A stretch of 64,000 bases of DNA from Streptomyces humidus. Lineage in GTDB: Bacteria > Actinomycetota > Actinomycetes > Streptomycetales > Streptomycetaceae. The stretch is from positions 62,001 through 126,000 of the forward strand of contig NZ_BMTL01000027.1 in NCBI RefSeq assembly GCF_014649655.1, read 5' to 3'. Shown piece by piece: positions 1-9,055 of this stretch. Positions within the stretch are counted from its first letter, which is position 1; the number at the start of each line of letters is the position of its first letter. Position numbers and translations under genes: made by a program. The notes under the pieces are model-generated. The model was not told the DNA's origin. It ran no database searches and was given only the letters and a program-made list of their open reading frames with translations.

Positions 1-2705
1 GCCAGGGCCCGGCGCACCGACTCCTCGGTGGGCGTGGTCACCGCCTCGTCGTAGGCGTTGGTGTGCAGGCTGTTGCAGTTGTCGTAGATCGCGATGAGCG
101 CCTGCAGACTGGTGCGGATGTCGTTGAAGTCCATCTCCTGGGCGTGCAGGGAGCGTCCGGAGGTCTGGACGTGGTACTTCAGCTTCTGGCTGCGCTCGTT
201 CGCGCCGTACTTCTCCTTCATGGCGACGGCCCAGATGCGGCGGGCCACCCGGCCGAGGACGGAGTACTCCGGGTCCATGCCGTTGGAGAAGAAGAACGAC
301 AGGTTGGGCGCGAAGTCGTCGATGTGCATGCCCCGGGCGAGGTAGGCCTCCACGTAGGTGAAGCCGTTGGCCAGGGTGAAGGCGAGCTGGCTGATCGGGT
401 TCGCCCCGGCCTCGGCGATGTGGTAGCCGGAGATGGACACCGAGTAGAAGTTGCGGACCTTCTGCGCGATGAACCACTCCTGGATGTCGGCCATCATCCG
501 CAGGCTGAACTCGGTGGAGAACAGGCAGGTGTTCTGGCCCTGGTCCTCTTTGAGGATGTCGGCCTGGACCGTGCCGCGCACGTTCGCCAGCGCCCGCGCC
601 CGCAGTTCGGCCGCCTCCTCGGGGGAGGGCGCGCGGCCCTCGGCGGCGCGGAAGGCGTCCGTCTGCTGGTCGATGGCGGTGTTCAGGAAGAACGCCAGGA
701 CCGTCGGAGCCGGTCCGTTGATGGTCATGGACACGGAGGTGGTGGGCGCGACGAGGTCGAAGCCGTCGTACAGCGCCTTCATGTCGTCCAGGGTGGCCAC
801 CGACACGCCGGAGGTGCCGACCTTGCCGTAGATGTCGGGTCGTTCGTCGGGGTCGCGGCCGTAGAGGGTGACCGAGTCGAACGCGGTGGACAGGCGGGTG
901 GCCGGCTGGCCCTCGGAGAGCAGTTTGAAGCGTCGGTTGGTGCGGAACGGGTCGCCCTCGCCGGCGAACATGCGCGCCGGGTCCTCGCCGTCGCGCTTGA
1001 ACGGGAACACCCCGGCGGTGAAGGGGAACCGGCCGGGCAGGTTCTCCCGGCGCCAGAACCGCACCAGTTCGCCGTGGTCGGTGAAGCGGGGCAGCGCGAC
1101 GCGCGGGATCTTGTTCCCCGACAGCGACTCGCGGGTCAGCTCGGTGCGGATCTCCTTGTCCCGGATCCGCACCACCTGCTCGTCCCCGGAGTAGGAGGCC
1201 ACGACGGCCGGCCACTCGCGGAGCTGCTCGGCGATCGCGTGCGGGAGGCCCGCTCGGGCCGTTTCGAGGAGCCCCCGCACGTTCGCGGCGTCGGAGCCGG
1301 CCTCGGCGAGCTCCTCGCCGACCGTCTCCAGGCGCTGCACCCGGCGCGCCGCCTCGGCCAGCCGGTCGGTCTCGGCGTGATAGGCGCGGATGCTGTCGGT
1401 GATCTCGGCGAGGTAGCGCACACGGTCCGCGGGGACCACCTGCCGGATCGCGGAGGAGTGGCGCACGTCGACCGGCGCCAGCGTGCCCTCCGACAGCGGC
1501 AGTCCCTTCTCCGCCAGGGCGGCCTTGAGATGTTGGTGGAGCGCGGTGACCCCGTCGTCGTTGAAGGTGGCCGCCGAGGTGCCGAACACCGGCATGTCCT
1601 CGGGCCGCATGCCGAACGCCTCGCGGTTGCGCACCAGTTGACGTCCCACATCACGCATCGCGTCCTTGGCGCCGCGCCGTTCGAACTTGTTGATCGCCAC
1701 GACGTCGGCGAAGTCGAGCATGTCGATCTTCTCCAGCTGTGAGGCGGCCCCGAACTCCGGCGTCATCACGTACAGCGAGGTGTCGACGAACGGCACGATC
1801 GCCGCGTCGCCCTGGCCGATGCCCGGCGTCTCCACGATCACCAGGTCGAAACCGGCCGCCTTGACCACGTCGATCACGTCGGACAGGTGCTCCGGCAGCT
1901 CATGGCTGCCGCGGGTGGCCAGGCTGCGGAAGAAGACCCGGTTGCCGTCGAGCGAGTTCATCCGGATCCGGTCGCCGAGCAGCGCGCCGCCGCCGCGCCG
2001 CCGGGTGGGGTCCACCGCGATCACCGCGATCCGCAGCTTGTCCTGCTGGTCGACCCGGAACCGGCGCACCAGTTCGTCCGTCAGCGACGACTTGCCCGAG
2101 CCGCCGGTGCCGGTGATGCCCAGCACCGGGGTGTTCCGCCCCGCCGCGGTGGCCCGCAGCTGGTCGACGAAGTCCCGCGGCAGCTTGCCGAGTTCCGCGC
2201 CGGTGATCGCGCGGGCGATGGCGAACCGGTCGCCGGCGAGCACACCGGACGCGTCGGCAGGCTTGCCGTCCCACAGATCGAAGTCGCAGTCCCGGACCAC
2301 CGAGTTGACCATCCCGGCCAGGCCCATCCGCTGCCCGTCCTCCGGTGAGAAGATCGTCACTCCGGCGGCGCGCAGCCGGGCGATCTCCTCGGGGACGATG
2401 ACGCCGCCTCCGCCGCCCACCACCCGCACGTGATCCGCTCCCCGCGCGTGCAGTGACTCGACCAGGTACTCGAAGTACTCCACGTGCCCGCCCTGGTACG
2501 AGGAGACGGCCACGCCGTGCGCGTCCTCCTCCAGCGCCGCGTCCACGACCTCCTGGACGGAGCGGTTGTGCCCGAGGTGGATCACCTCCGCGCCCTGGGA
2601 CTGGAAGATCCGCCGCATGATGTTGATCGATGCGTCATGCCCGTCGAACAGGGCCGAAGCCGTGACCAGACGGACGGGGTGCACGGGACGGTGCAGATCG
2701 CTCAT
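1..2705 (-). CDS. icmF: Fused isobutyryl-CoA mutase IcmF (3' end outside window)
   Basis: Interconverts isobutyryl-CoA and n-butyryl-CoA with adenosylcobalamin, using a built-in MeaI-type G-protein chaperone. About 900 residues are in the window and the C-terminus lies beyond base 1. Order: N-terminal B12-binding domain with DGHDAS at residues 21-26 (H23 the lower-ligand candidate), GTPase domain with P-loop GTGGSGKS near residue 200, then the TIM-barrel mutase domain from about residue 545. This B12-GTPase-mutase order is diagnostic of IcmF, unlike two-subunit methylmalonyl-CoA mutases. The ATG at 2703-2705 follows GGGAAGG. A 12-bp palindrome lies about 45 bp upstream. Confidence 0.93.
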   Translation of the reverse strand, partial: MSDLHRPVHPVRLVTASALFDGHDASINIMRRIFQSQGAEVIHLGHNRSVQEVVDAALEEDAHGVAVSSYQGGHVEYFEYLVESLHARGADHVRVVGGGGGVIVPEEIARLRAAGVTIFSPEDGQRMGLAGMVNSVVRDCDFDLWDGKPADASGVLAGDRFAIARAITGAELGKLPRDFVDQLRATAAGRNTPVLGITGTGGSGKSSLTDELVRRFRVDQQDKLRIAVIAVDPTRRRGGGALLGDRIRMNSLDGNRVFFRSLATRGSHELPEHLSDVIDVVKAAGFDLVIVETPGIGQGDAAIVPFVDTSLYVMTPEFGAASQLEKIDMLDFADVVAINKFERRGAKDAMRDVGRQLVRNREAFGMRPEDMPVFGTSAATFNDDGVTALHQHLKAALAEKGLPLSEGTLAPVDVRHSSAIRQVVPADRVRYLAEITDSIRAYHAETDRLAEAARRVQRLETVGEELAEAGSDAANVRGLLETARAGLPHAIAEQLREWPAVVASYSGDEQVVRIRDKEIRTELTRESLSGNKIPRVALPRFTDHGELVRFWRRENLPGRFPFTAGVFPFKRDGEDPARMFAGEGDPFRTNRRFKLLSEGQPATRLSTAFDSVTLYGRDPDERPDIYGKVGTSGVSVATLDDMKALYDGFDLVAPTTSVSMTINGPAPTVLAFFLNTAIDQQTDAFRAAEGRAPSPEEAAELRARALANVRGTVQADILKEDQGQNTCLFSTEFSLRMMADIQEWFIAQKVRNFYSVSISGYHIAEAGANPISQLAFTLANGFTYVEAYLARGMHIDDFAPNLSFFFSNGMDPEYSVLGRVARRIWAVAMKEKYGANERSQKLKYHVQTSGRSLHAQEMDFNDIRTSLQALIAIYDNCNSLHTNAYDEAVTTPTEESVRRAL

Positions 2706-2746
2706 GGGGCCTTCCCAGACAGATCACGGTAACGCTGACTGAGAAA

Positions 2747-2775
2747 ATAGTAGGACGTCCTAGTAAATGTTGCGA
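2747..2775 (-). promoter_or_regulatory. Putative icmF promoter with 12-bp palindromic operator
   Basis: A perfect palindrome TAGGACGTCCTA occupies 2751-2762; widened to 16 bp it has one mismatched pair. On the minus strand TACTAT (2747-2752) is a reasonable -10, with a poor -35 (TCGCAA) 17 bp upstream. The palindrome would lie over the -10 and spacer, as expected for a repressor of the TetR or GntR type. No cognate regulator gene is adjacent. Confidence 0.5.
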
Positions 2776-2905
2776 GTGCGGTGTGACCGGATGCACAGAC
2801 AGTGAAGGGGGAAAGCGGAGGGGGACGGCGGCGGGGAGAGCCGAGCCGCACGCGGAGGCGGGGCCGGTGCCCGGGGGCGGTCGAACGACGCCCCCGCGCC
2901 CCCGG

Positions 2906-2939
2906 GGCCGGCCGGGGCGGGGCGGGGGCCCCGCCGGCC
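2906..2939 (-). terminator. GC hairpin after the cyclophilin gene
   Basis: An 11-12 bp G/C stem with one bulged C lies 22 bp past the cyclophilin stop codon. It has no T tract, as is usual for Streptomyces terminators. It would serve the minus-strand gene ending at 2961. Confidence 0.4.
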
Positions 2940-2960
2940 GGTCGGCTCGGCGCTCTCGGA

Positions 2961-3458
2961 TCAGAGCTGGCCGGACGCCGAGATGGTGATCTTCGCCGAG
3001 GTGTTGCCGCCACGGGAGCCGAGCGCCTCGATCTTCCTGACGAGGGCCATGCTGTCCTCGTCGGCGACCTCGCCGAACACCACGTGCTTGCCGTCGAGCC
3101 AGTCCGTCACGACCGTGGTGACGAAGAACTGCGAGCCGTTGGTGTTCGGGCCCGCGTTGGCCATGGACAGCAGGCCGGGACGGTCGTGCTTGAGCTGGAA
3201 GTTCTCGTCGGCGAACTTCTCGCCGTAGATGCTCTTGCCGCCGGTGCCGTTGCCCCGGGTGAAGTCGCCGCCCTGGAGCATGAAGGAGGGGATGACCCGG
3301 TGGAAGGAGGAGCCGGCGTAGCCGAAGCCCTTCTCGCCGGTGGCCAGCGCGCGGAAGTTCTCCGCCGTCTTCGGCACGACGTCCTCGAAGAGGTTGAAGT
3401 TGATGCGGCCCGCGGGCTCGTCGTTGATGGTGATGTCGAAGTAAACCTTGATCGTCAT
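2961..3458 (-). CDS. Cytoplasmic cyclophilin-type peptidyl-prolyl cis-trans isomerase
   Basis: 165-residue single-domain cyclophilin that isomerises Xaa-Pro bonds in protein folding. The active-site block is intact: F52-H53-R54 (catalytic Arg), the FMLQGGDF segment at 59-66, the N-A-G-P-N-T-N-G-S-Q-F-F loop at 101-112, W120, and H125. There is no signal peptide or membrane segment, so it should be cytosolic. The ATG at 3456-3458 was chosen because the cyclophilin fold begins immediately. It appears monocistronic, between a GC hairpin downstream and a 141-bp gap upstream. Confidence 0.96.
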   Translation of the reverse strand: MTIKVYFDITINDEPAGRINFNLFEDVVPKTAENFRALATGEKGFGYAGSSFHRVIPSFMLQGGDFTRGNGTGGKSIYGEKFADENFQLKHDRPGLLSMANAGPNTNGSQFFVTTVVTDWLDGKHVVFGEVADEDSMALVRKIEALGSRGGNTSAKITISASGQL

Positions 3459-3599
3459 ACCTCTATCCTGCACGGTCCCCCGGGTGCTGTCGCACCGCGG
3501 GGTGCCGTGTCGCGGGCCCGCGGCCTCACGGGCGTCTCGCCCCGGCCGGGCCGGGCGGATCGGCGACCACGCTGATCTGCGCAGACGTCGCACGCACGG

Positions 3600-5078
3600 T
3601 CAGTCGACCGGCCAGGTGTGCGCCGGCGCGTTGAGATGCATGTAGTCGATGTACTGCCGCGTCATCCGGCGCAGCGCCTCATGGCGGCCGACGTGGGCGG
3701 CGGCCGAGACGCGATGGAACGCCTCCTTCTGCCAGACGGCCCCGTTACGGCCGGTGACACAGCGCTGCTCGATGATGCCGAGCAACGGCTCCCGCCAGGC
3801 CGCGTCCATGCCGGAGCGCTCCAGACCCCGGTGGGCCAGCGGCAGCAGCCGCCGCAGGACCAGCTCCGGCACCGGCACCTCGCCCGCCCCGGGCCAGTAC
3901 AGCCGCGCCTCGATGCCGTGCCGGGCCGCCGCGTGCAGGTTGTCCTCGGCGGCCCGGAAGGACATGCGCGACCACACCGGCCGCTCCTCCTCCACCAGGG
4001 CACGGGTGATCCCGTAGTAGAAGGCGCCGTTGGCGAGCGTGTCGGCCACGGTCGGGCCGGCCGGCAGACAGCGGTTCTCCACCCTGACGTGCGGCTGGTC
4101 GTTCGCGACGGCGTACACCGGGCGGTTCCAGCGGTAGATCGTTCCGTTGTGCAGGGTCAGCTCGGCGAGTTCGGGCACGTCCCCCGCGGCCAGCGTCTCG
4201 CGCGGATCCTGGTCGTCGCAGATCGGGAGCAGCGCAGGGAAGTAGCGCAGGTTCTCCTCGAAGAGGTCGAAGACGCTGGTGATCCACCGCTCTCCGAACC
4301 ACACCCGGGGGCGCACGCCCTGCACCCTGATCTCCTGCGGGCGGGTGTCGGTGGCCTGCTCGAACAGCGGGATCCGGGTCTCGTGCCACAGCTCCCGGCC
4401 GAACAGGAACGGCGAGTTCGCCGCCAGTGCCACCTGGACGCCGGCGACCGCCTGCGCGGCGTTCCAGTACGGGGCGAACTCGTCGGGGGAGACCTGGAGG
4501 TGGAACTGGGTGCTGGTGCACGCGGCCTCGGGGGTGATGGTGTCCGCGTAGGTGCGCAGACGGTCCACGCCGTCCAGCTCGATGCGCAGGTCCTCGCCCC
4601 GCGCGGCGAAGACCTGGTCGTTGAGCAGCCGGTAGCGGGCGTTCTCCGACAGCGCCTCCTCGCCGACGTCCTCCTGCCGCAGGGTCGGCAGGATCCCGAC
4701 CATGATCAGGTGTGTGCCGACCGAGCCGGCGCGCTCCTCGGCGTGATTGAGCGCGGCACGGATCTCGGACTCCCAGGCGTCCGGCCCGCCCTGGGTCAGA
4801 CGGCGGGGCGGAACGTTGATCTCCAGGTTGAAGCGGCCCAGCTCGGTGGACCAGGCCGGGTCCGCGATCGCCTCCAGGACATCGGTGTTGCGCATGGCCG
4901 GCTCGGCCTCGTCGTCGACGAGGTTCAGCTCGATCTCCAGGCCCACCTGCGGCCGCTCGGACTCGAACCGGGACTCGCGCAGCATCTGCGCGAACACGTC
5001 GAGGTTCTCCTGCATCTTGACCCGGTACCGGCGGCGGTCCTCGCGGGTGAAGACCAGCGCCGGGACATCTCGTCCCAT
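3600..5078 (-). CDS. Glutamate-cysteine ligase family (GCS2-like) protein
   Basis: 492 residues resembling the GCS2/YbdK-type carboxylate-amine ligases, which join glutamate to an amine such as cysteine using ATP. The N-terminal metal/ATP core V-G-L-E-I-E-L-N is near residues 46-53, followed by N-L-E-I-N-V-P-P and a central T-Q-F-H-L-Q-V strand. Start ATG 5076-5078 is preceded by GGGAGGA at good spacing; an upstream in-frame start lacks this. Actinomycetes make mycothiol rather than glutathione, so the true acceptor amine is uncertain. It is a stand-alone minus-strand gene. Confidence 0.8.
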   Translation of the reverse strand: MGRDVPALVFTREDRRRYRVKMQENLDVFAQMLRESRFESERPQVGLEIELNLVDDEAEPAMRNTDVLEAIADPAWSTELGRFNLEINVPPRRLTQGGPDAWESEIRAALNHAEERAGSVGTHLIMVGILPTLRQEDVGEEALSENARYRLLNDQVFAARGEDLRIELDGVDRLRTYADTITPEAACTSTQFHLQVSPDEFAPYWNAAQAVAGVQVALAANSPFLFGRELWHETRIPLFEQATDTRPQEIRVQGVRPRVWFGERWITSVFDLFEENLRYFPALLPICDDQDPRETLAAGDVPELAELTLHNGTIYRWNRPVYAVANDQPHVRVENRCLPAGPTVADTLANGAFYYGITRALVEEERPVWSRMSFRAAEDNLHAAARHGIEARLYWPGAGEVPVPELVLRRLLPLAHRGLERSGMDAAWREPLLGIIEQRCVTGRNGAVWQKEAFHRVSAAAHVGRHEALRRMTRQYIDYMHLNAPAHTWPVD

Positions 5079-5259
5079 CGGTCCTCCCGGCTCGCCCGGT
5101 GGCGGACGCCTCGTGCCTCCAGCCTGGCACCACGGGCCGTCCGGCACCACGCGGAACGACGGACGCCGCCCGGGGTGTGCGTGCGGCCGTCGAGACGTCC
5201 CGGATCGGGGCGTGCCGGAGCGGGGCGTCCGGGCGGCCGGGGCGTCCCGGACGGGTGCC

Positions 5260-6234
5260 TCAGGCGGGGCCGGACGTCTGGCCGGTCAGGCGCCGCAGCT
5301 TCCGTTCGGCGTCCCGGGCCTCCTGTTCGGCCCGGGCCACGGCGTCCGCGGCCGCCCGGCGCCGTTCGTCGGCCGCCCGGCGCTCCCGCTCCGCCCGGCG
5401 GAGGTCCTCCTGCGCATGGCGCAGGTCCTGCTCGGCCCGGCTCAGCCGCTGCTCGGCCTCGGCCTGCTGCCGACGTGCCTGGTCCTGGCGGTCCTGTGCG
5501 TGCCGCAGTTCCCCCTCGGCGTCCGCGTGCGCCGCCCGCAGCTCGCCGAGCCGACGGCCGGCCGACTCGGCCGCCCGGCGGGCCTCGTCCTCCTGCTCCT
5601 GCCGGCGACGGCGCCGTTCGGCGAGTTCGTCCTTCGCCCGCGACCGCGCCGACGGCTGCGACGACTTCGACGGCCGCGGCGCAGCCACCGCTCCGGCCGG
5701 CTCCCCGGTCGTCGTGCCTGCGCCGGCGGGGAAGTCCGCCGGCGGCGTCAGGGCGTTCTCCAGGCGGCCCGCGGCCCATCGGTCGGCGGCGTCCTGGTCG
5801 GCGAGCACGGCGCGCAGAGTCGCCTCGACGTCCTGCCGGGCCGCGTCCGAGAGCCTGTGACCGGCCTCGCCGGCCAGCTCGGCGGCCTGCCGGGACAGCG
5901 CCGAGACGATGCTCCGCCGCTGCTCGGACAGCTCCTTGATCCCCTCGGCGTCCAGGTTCCCGTAGGCCTCACGCAGCGCCCGCCCCAGTTCCAGGAAGCG
6001 CCGGCTCTCCTGTCCCCGCGCGCGCAGCAGCAGGTTCGCCGCCCAGGCCGCGAGCGTGGGGCGGCGCGCCGCGTGGATCCTGCGGGCGTCCTGCGGCCGT
6101 CCGTCGGTCCTGGCCGCGGCGGCCCGCTGCTCACGCAGCGAGACGAAGTCGGACGGCGGCGTGGCGTAGAGCTCGTCGAGGACCTCCTCCACGTCGTGCG
6201 TCCCGCCGGGCCGCCGCACTCCCTTGCCCACCAT
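5260..6234 (-). CDS. Hypothetical protein with long C-terminal coiled coil
   Basis: About 324 residues, family not recognised. The N-terminal ~150 residues look globular and helical. A Ser/Pro/Ala linker follows, then residues ~195-310 are an almost uninterrupted Arg/Glu/Ala-rich heptad pattern predicting a long coiled coil. There is no signal peptide or membrane segment, so a cytoplasmic scaffold is possible, but function is unknown. The start (MVGKG at 6232-6234) was chosen because upstream in-frame codons lose third-position G/C bias; a start at 6375 is open but unlikely. Confidence 0.65.
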   Translation of the reverse strand: MVGKGVRRPGGTHDVEEVLDELYATPPSDFVSLREQRAAAARTDGRPQDARRIHAARRPTLAAWAANLLLRARGQESRRFLELGRALREAYGNLDAEGIKELSEQRRSIVSALSRQAAELAGEAGHRLSDAARQDVEATLRAVLADQDAADRWAAGRLENALTPPADFPAGAGTTTGEPAGAVAAPRPSKSSQPSARSRAKDELAERRRRRQEQEDEARRAAESAGRRLGELRAAHADAEGELRHAQDRQDQARRQQAEAEQRLSRAEQDLRHAQEDLRRAERERRAADERRRAAADAVARAEQEARDAERKLRRLTGQTSGPA

Positions 6235-6691
6235 GATCGCCAGCTTCCACCCGCCCGGCCGGTGACGCACCTCGAGGCCGGTCCCCGCCCCCGTCCCGTC
6301 CCCGCCTCGTTCCCGTATGACGTGGGCGTCGTCCGGAGCCCGTTCGCCGTACGTCCGCTGACGTCCCGACAGCACCGGCCGGCCGCACTGTTCGGCGGGG
6401 CGACCGGCGACGAGGGGACAGGTTCGCGCACACGCGCCGGACGGAGGGCCACGGCGGGACCGTCGTCCTGCCGGACGTGTGCGCCTGGCGGGCCGGGAGG
6501 ACCGGGCAGCGGGTCGGCGGGTCGGCGGGGGCGATCACGTCGGCTTCGTCCACGGCGCTCACCGACGGGGCGACGGAGGAGCGGCCCGCGCGCCGCTGAC
6601 GGGCACGGCCGGGCAGGACGACCGCACGGCTGCGGGACCGGATTCCACGCCGGGCCGGAGAAGCGATGACGCCGCCGCCCCGGCCCGTGCG
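6235..6691. other. Gap without a convincing gene (457 bp)
   Basis: Upstream of the coiled-coil gene and downstream of a small minus-strand ORF. Every reading frame here has poor codon bias. A short near-tandem repeat (GGGTCGGC twice) occurs around 6511-6530. No operator or structured element was recognised. Confidence 0.5.
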
Positions 6692-6781
6692 TCAGCGACT
6701 GCGCAGGGCGCTGGTGGTGAAGAATCCCGTAGCTGCGGCGCTGACCAGAGCGCAGACGGCCAGGAGGGCGGTACGTCGCAT
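6692..6781 (-). CDS. Very small membrane or secreted peptide (29 aa)
   Basis: A 29-residue ORF starting MRRTALLAVC: two arginines, then a hydrophobic stretch ending near TSALRSR. It looks like a signal-anchor or single-pass peptide. GGAAAGG lies 7 nt upstream of the ATG at 6779-6781, a better ribosome site than most in the window. Function unknown. It diverges from the sigma-factor gene at 7246. Confidence 0.5.
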   Translation of the reverse strand: MRRTALLAVCALVSAAATGFFTTSALRSR

Positions 6782-7245
6782 CGAAGGGCCTTTCCGGTGA
6801 TGACGAGTGGGTCCTGCCCAACGCCGCCGGGCCCCCTGCCGGTTCGCTGTCGGACCTGAGCCACTCGTTCGGACGCGGCCAGGCGTGTGCGGGCCCACTC
6901 CGGGCGGACGGCACGACGCGCGGGCGCCGCACCGGACGGGCGGCGCCGGCGGGCGACCAGCAGCCGTCGCGCCCTGCCCGGCACGGCCGCCTCCGCCCGC
7001 TCCCACCGCCCGCCCCCGGGCTCCCGCCCGCGCCGGCCTGGCCGGCGACCGGGCCGGCGGTCGGGTCGGCCGGCGTTCCGGTCAGCCGTCGACGGCGGGA
7101 TGTGACCGCCTCCATTGCACCGAGGGCGTCGGGCGGCCAGTCTCTGTCCTCGCACGTTTTTCCGAAGAACTGTTATTCGTCGCTTCCGTGGAGATCCCCG
7201 ATGCGACGGACAGCATCGTTCGGATTCGACGACAGGGAAGCTGCA
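6782..7245. other. Upstream region of the sigma-CAP gene (464 bp)
   Basis: Mostly very GC-rich noncoding sequence, with a relatively AT-rich island at 7155-7200 (T-run, then TTATTC) that probably holds the promoter of the downstream gene. An in-frame ATG at 7201 with GGAG upstream is an alternative start. No other gene or palindrome is evident. Confidence 0.5.
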
Positions 7246-8877
7246 ATGAGTGAACGGCACACGGTGGAGGCGACGGCGCTGGTGACCGCCGCGCGAGCGG
7301 GCGACCAGGCGGCCCAGGACGCGCTCGTCGGCGAGTACCTCCCGCTCGTCTACAACATCGTGGGCCGGGCGTTGAACGGCTCGGTGGACGTGGACGACGT
7401 CGTGCAGGACACCATGCTGCGCGCCCTGGACTCGCTCGGCGCGCTGCGCGATCCGGAGAGCTTCCGCTCCTGGCTGGTGGCCATCGCGATGAACCAGGTC
7501 CGGGCGCACTGGAACCGGCGGCAGCCGACCGGTGCCGCCGTGGACGAGGCCGACGAAGTGGCCGATCCGGGCGCCGACTTCGTCGACCTGACCATCGTGC
7601 GACTGCAGTTGTCCGGCCAGCGGCAGGAGACCGCGCGGGCCACGCGCTGGCTGGAGCCGGACGACCGGGGGCTGCTGTCCCTGTGGTGGCTGGAGTGCGC
7701 CGGTGAACTGACCCGTGCCGAGATCGCCGAGGCCCTCGCCCTGACGCCGCGGCACACGGCGGTCCGCGTCCAGCGGATGAAGGCTCGACTCGAGGCGGCC
7801 CGCGTGGTCGTGCGGGCCGTGGACGCGCAGCCGCCCTGCCAGGAGCTGCGCGGTGAACTCGCGGGCTGGGACGGCCGGCCCTCGGCGCTGTGGCGCAAGC
7901 GCATAGCCCGGCACGCGCGCGAGTGCGCGCAGTGCTCCGGCCTGTGGAGCGGACTGGTGCCCGCGGAAGGGCTGCTGGCCGGTCTCGCGCTGGTCGCGGC
8001 GTCGTCCGCCCTGCTCGCCCGGACGCGCTCCGCCGCCGACGCCGTCGCCCTGGCCGGTTCGGCGTCCTCGCTCCCCGAGGGCGGACCCGACGTCACCGTC
8101 CGGCCGGGCTCGCGCCACGCGGAGGGCGGCCGGACCGCCTCCCGTACCGCGGCCCGGCGCAGGCGGCGCACCCGGCGACGCGCGGTCGGCGGCGCGATCG
8201 CGGCGGCATGCCTGGCGGGCGGCGGCCTCCTCTACTTCGGCCTGCGGCCGCAGGACGGGGCGCAGGACAGCACCGCCGTACGACCCGTGGACGACGCGCT
8301 GGTCACCGGCCGTCCCACGCCCCGCCTCGGCGACGAGAACCCGCCGTCCTCCTCCCCGACGCCGTCCGCCTCGCCGAGCGCGAGCGTCTCGCCGCGTCCC
8401 CGCAAGAGCGCCACCGCGTCCGCGTCGCCCGCGGCGAAGCCGGCCGGGTCGCGTCCGCCGGCCTCCCGGACGCCGACCGTGCGGTCCGGGTCGTCCGACC
8501 GCTCGGCCCAGGTGATCGCGCTCGTCAACCAGGAGCGGGCGACGGCGGGCTGCGGGCCCCTCACCGAGGACCCCCTCCTGCGCAAGGCCGCGCAAGGGCA
8601 CTCCGACGACATGGCCGCCCGCGGCTACTTCGACCACACCGACCCCGACGGCGTCGACCCGGGTCAGCGCATCACGGCCGCGGGCTACCGCTGGTCCACG
8701 TACGGGGAGAACATCGCCATGGGGCAGCAGACGGCCCGGTCGGTGATGACCTCCTGGATGAACAGCCCCGGTCACCGCGCCAACATCCTCAACTGCGCCT
8801 TCAAGAACATCGGCGTGGGCATCCACGACGGGGCGGGCGGCCCGTGGTGGACGCAGAACTTCGGGGCCAAGCTCTGA
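7246..8877 (+). CDS. ECF-like sigma factor fused to anti-sigma-like motif, TM helix and extracellular CAP domain
   Basis: 543 residues. Residues ~8-85 match sigma-70 region 2 (DVDDVVQDTMLRAL) and ~125-190 region 4. Then H223-x3-C227-x2-C230 reproduces the zinc motif of ZAS anti-sigma domains. Hydrophobic stretches follow at ~240-258 and ~312-335, the latter after an Arg cluster that predicts an inside-positive anchor. A Pro/Ser/Ala wall-spanning linker (~345-418) leads to a CAP/SCP-like domain at ~421-543 ending in WWTQNFGAKL. A cytoplasmic sigma domain is thus tethered to an outside sensor or effector domain. AGGGAAG precedes the ATG at 7246; 7201 is an alternative. Confidence 0.85.
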   Translation: MSERHTVEATALVTAARAGDQAAQDALVGEYLPLVYNIVGRALNGSVDVDDVVQDTMLRALDSLGALRDPESFRSWLVAIAMNQVRAHWNRRQPTGAAVDEADEVADPGADFVDLTIVRLQLSGQRQETARATRWLEPDDRGLLSLWWLECAGELTRAEIAEALALTPRHTAVRVQRMKARLEAARVVVRAVDAQPPCQELRGELAGWDGRPSALWRKRIARHARECAQCSGLWSGLVPAEGLLAGLALVAASSALLARTRSAADAVALAGSASSLPEGGPDVTVRPGSRHAEGGRTASRTAARRRRRTRRRAVGGAIAAACLAGGGLLYFGLRPQDGAQDSTAVRPVDDALVTGRPTPRLGDENPPSSSPTPSASPSASVSPRPRKSATASASPAAKPAGSRPPASRTPTVRSGSSDRSAQVIALVNQERATAGCGPLTEDPLLRKAAQGHSDDMAARGYFDHTDPDGVDPGQRITAAGYRWSTYGENIAMGQQTARSVMTSWMNSPGHRANILNCAFKNIGVGIHDGAGGPWWTQNFGAKL

Positions 8878-8891
8878 GAGCTCCGAGCTCT
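8877..8891. terminator. Small inverted repeat at the sigma-CAP gene end
   Basis: 7-bp arms AGAGCTC and GAGCTCT around one base, starting in the stop codon. The loop is too short for a strong hairpin, so this is a weak terminator candidate in the 178-bp convergent gap. Confidence 0.25.
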
Positions 8892-9055
8892 GACCGCGCT
8901 GCCCGCTCCGACCGGGTGCCGCGACTCCGCGCGCCGGGAGGAGCGGGCGCGCGTCGTACGGACCGGCGCCCCACGGTTCCACCGCCGCTACCCCGCCGTC
9001 GCCCCGCCGCCGTCGCCCCGCCGCGCCGCGTGGTCGCGCGGCCCCGGGCGGCAGG

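Noticed and set aside
63..1742. Long ORFs on the strand opposite icmF (and similar antisense frames elsewhere)
   Set aside because: They are shadows of high-GC coding sequence: each mirrors a real gene with intact family motifs on the other strand.
6131..6562. Extra gene antisense/upstream of the coiled-coil protein
   Set aside because: The frame overlaps the 5' part of the coiled-coil gene and shows no domain or ribosome site.
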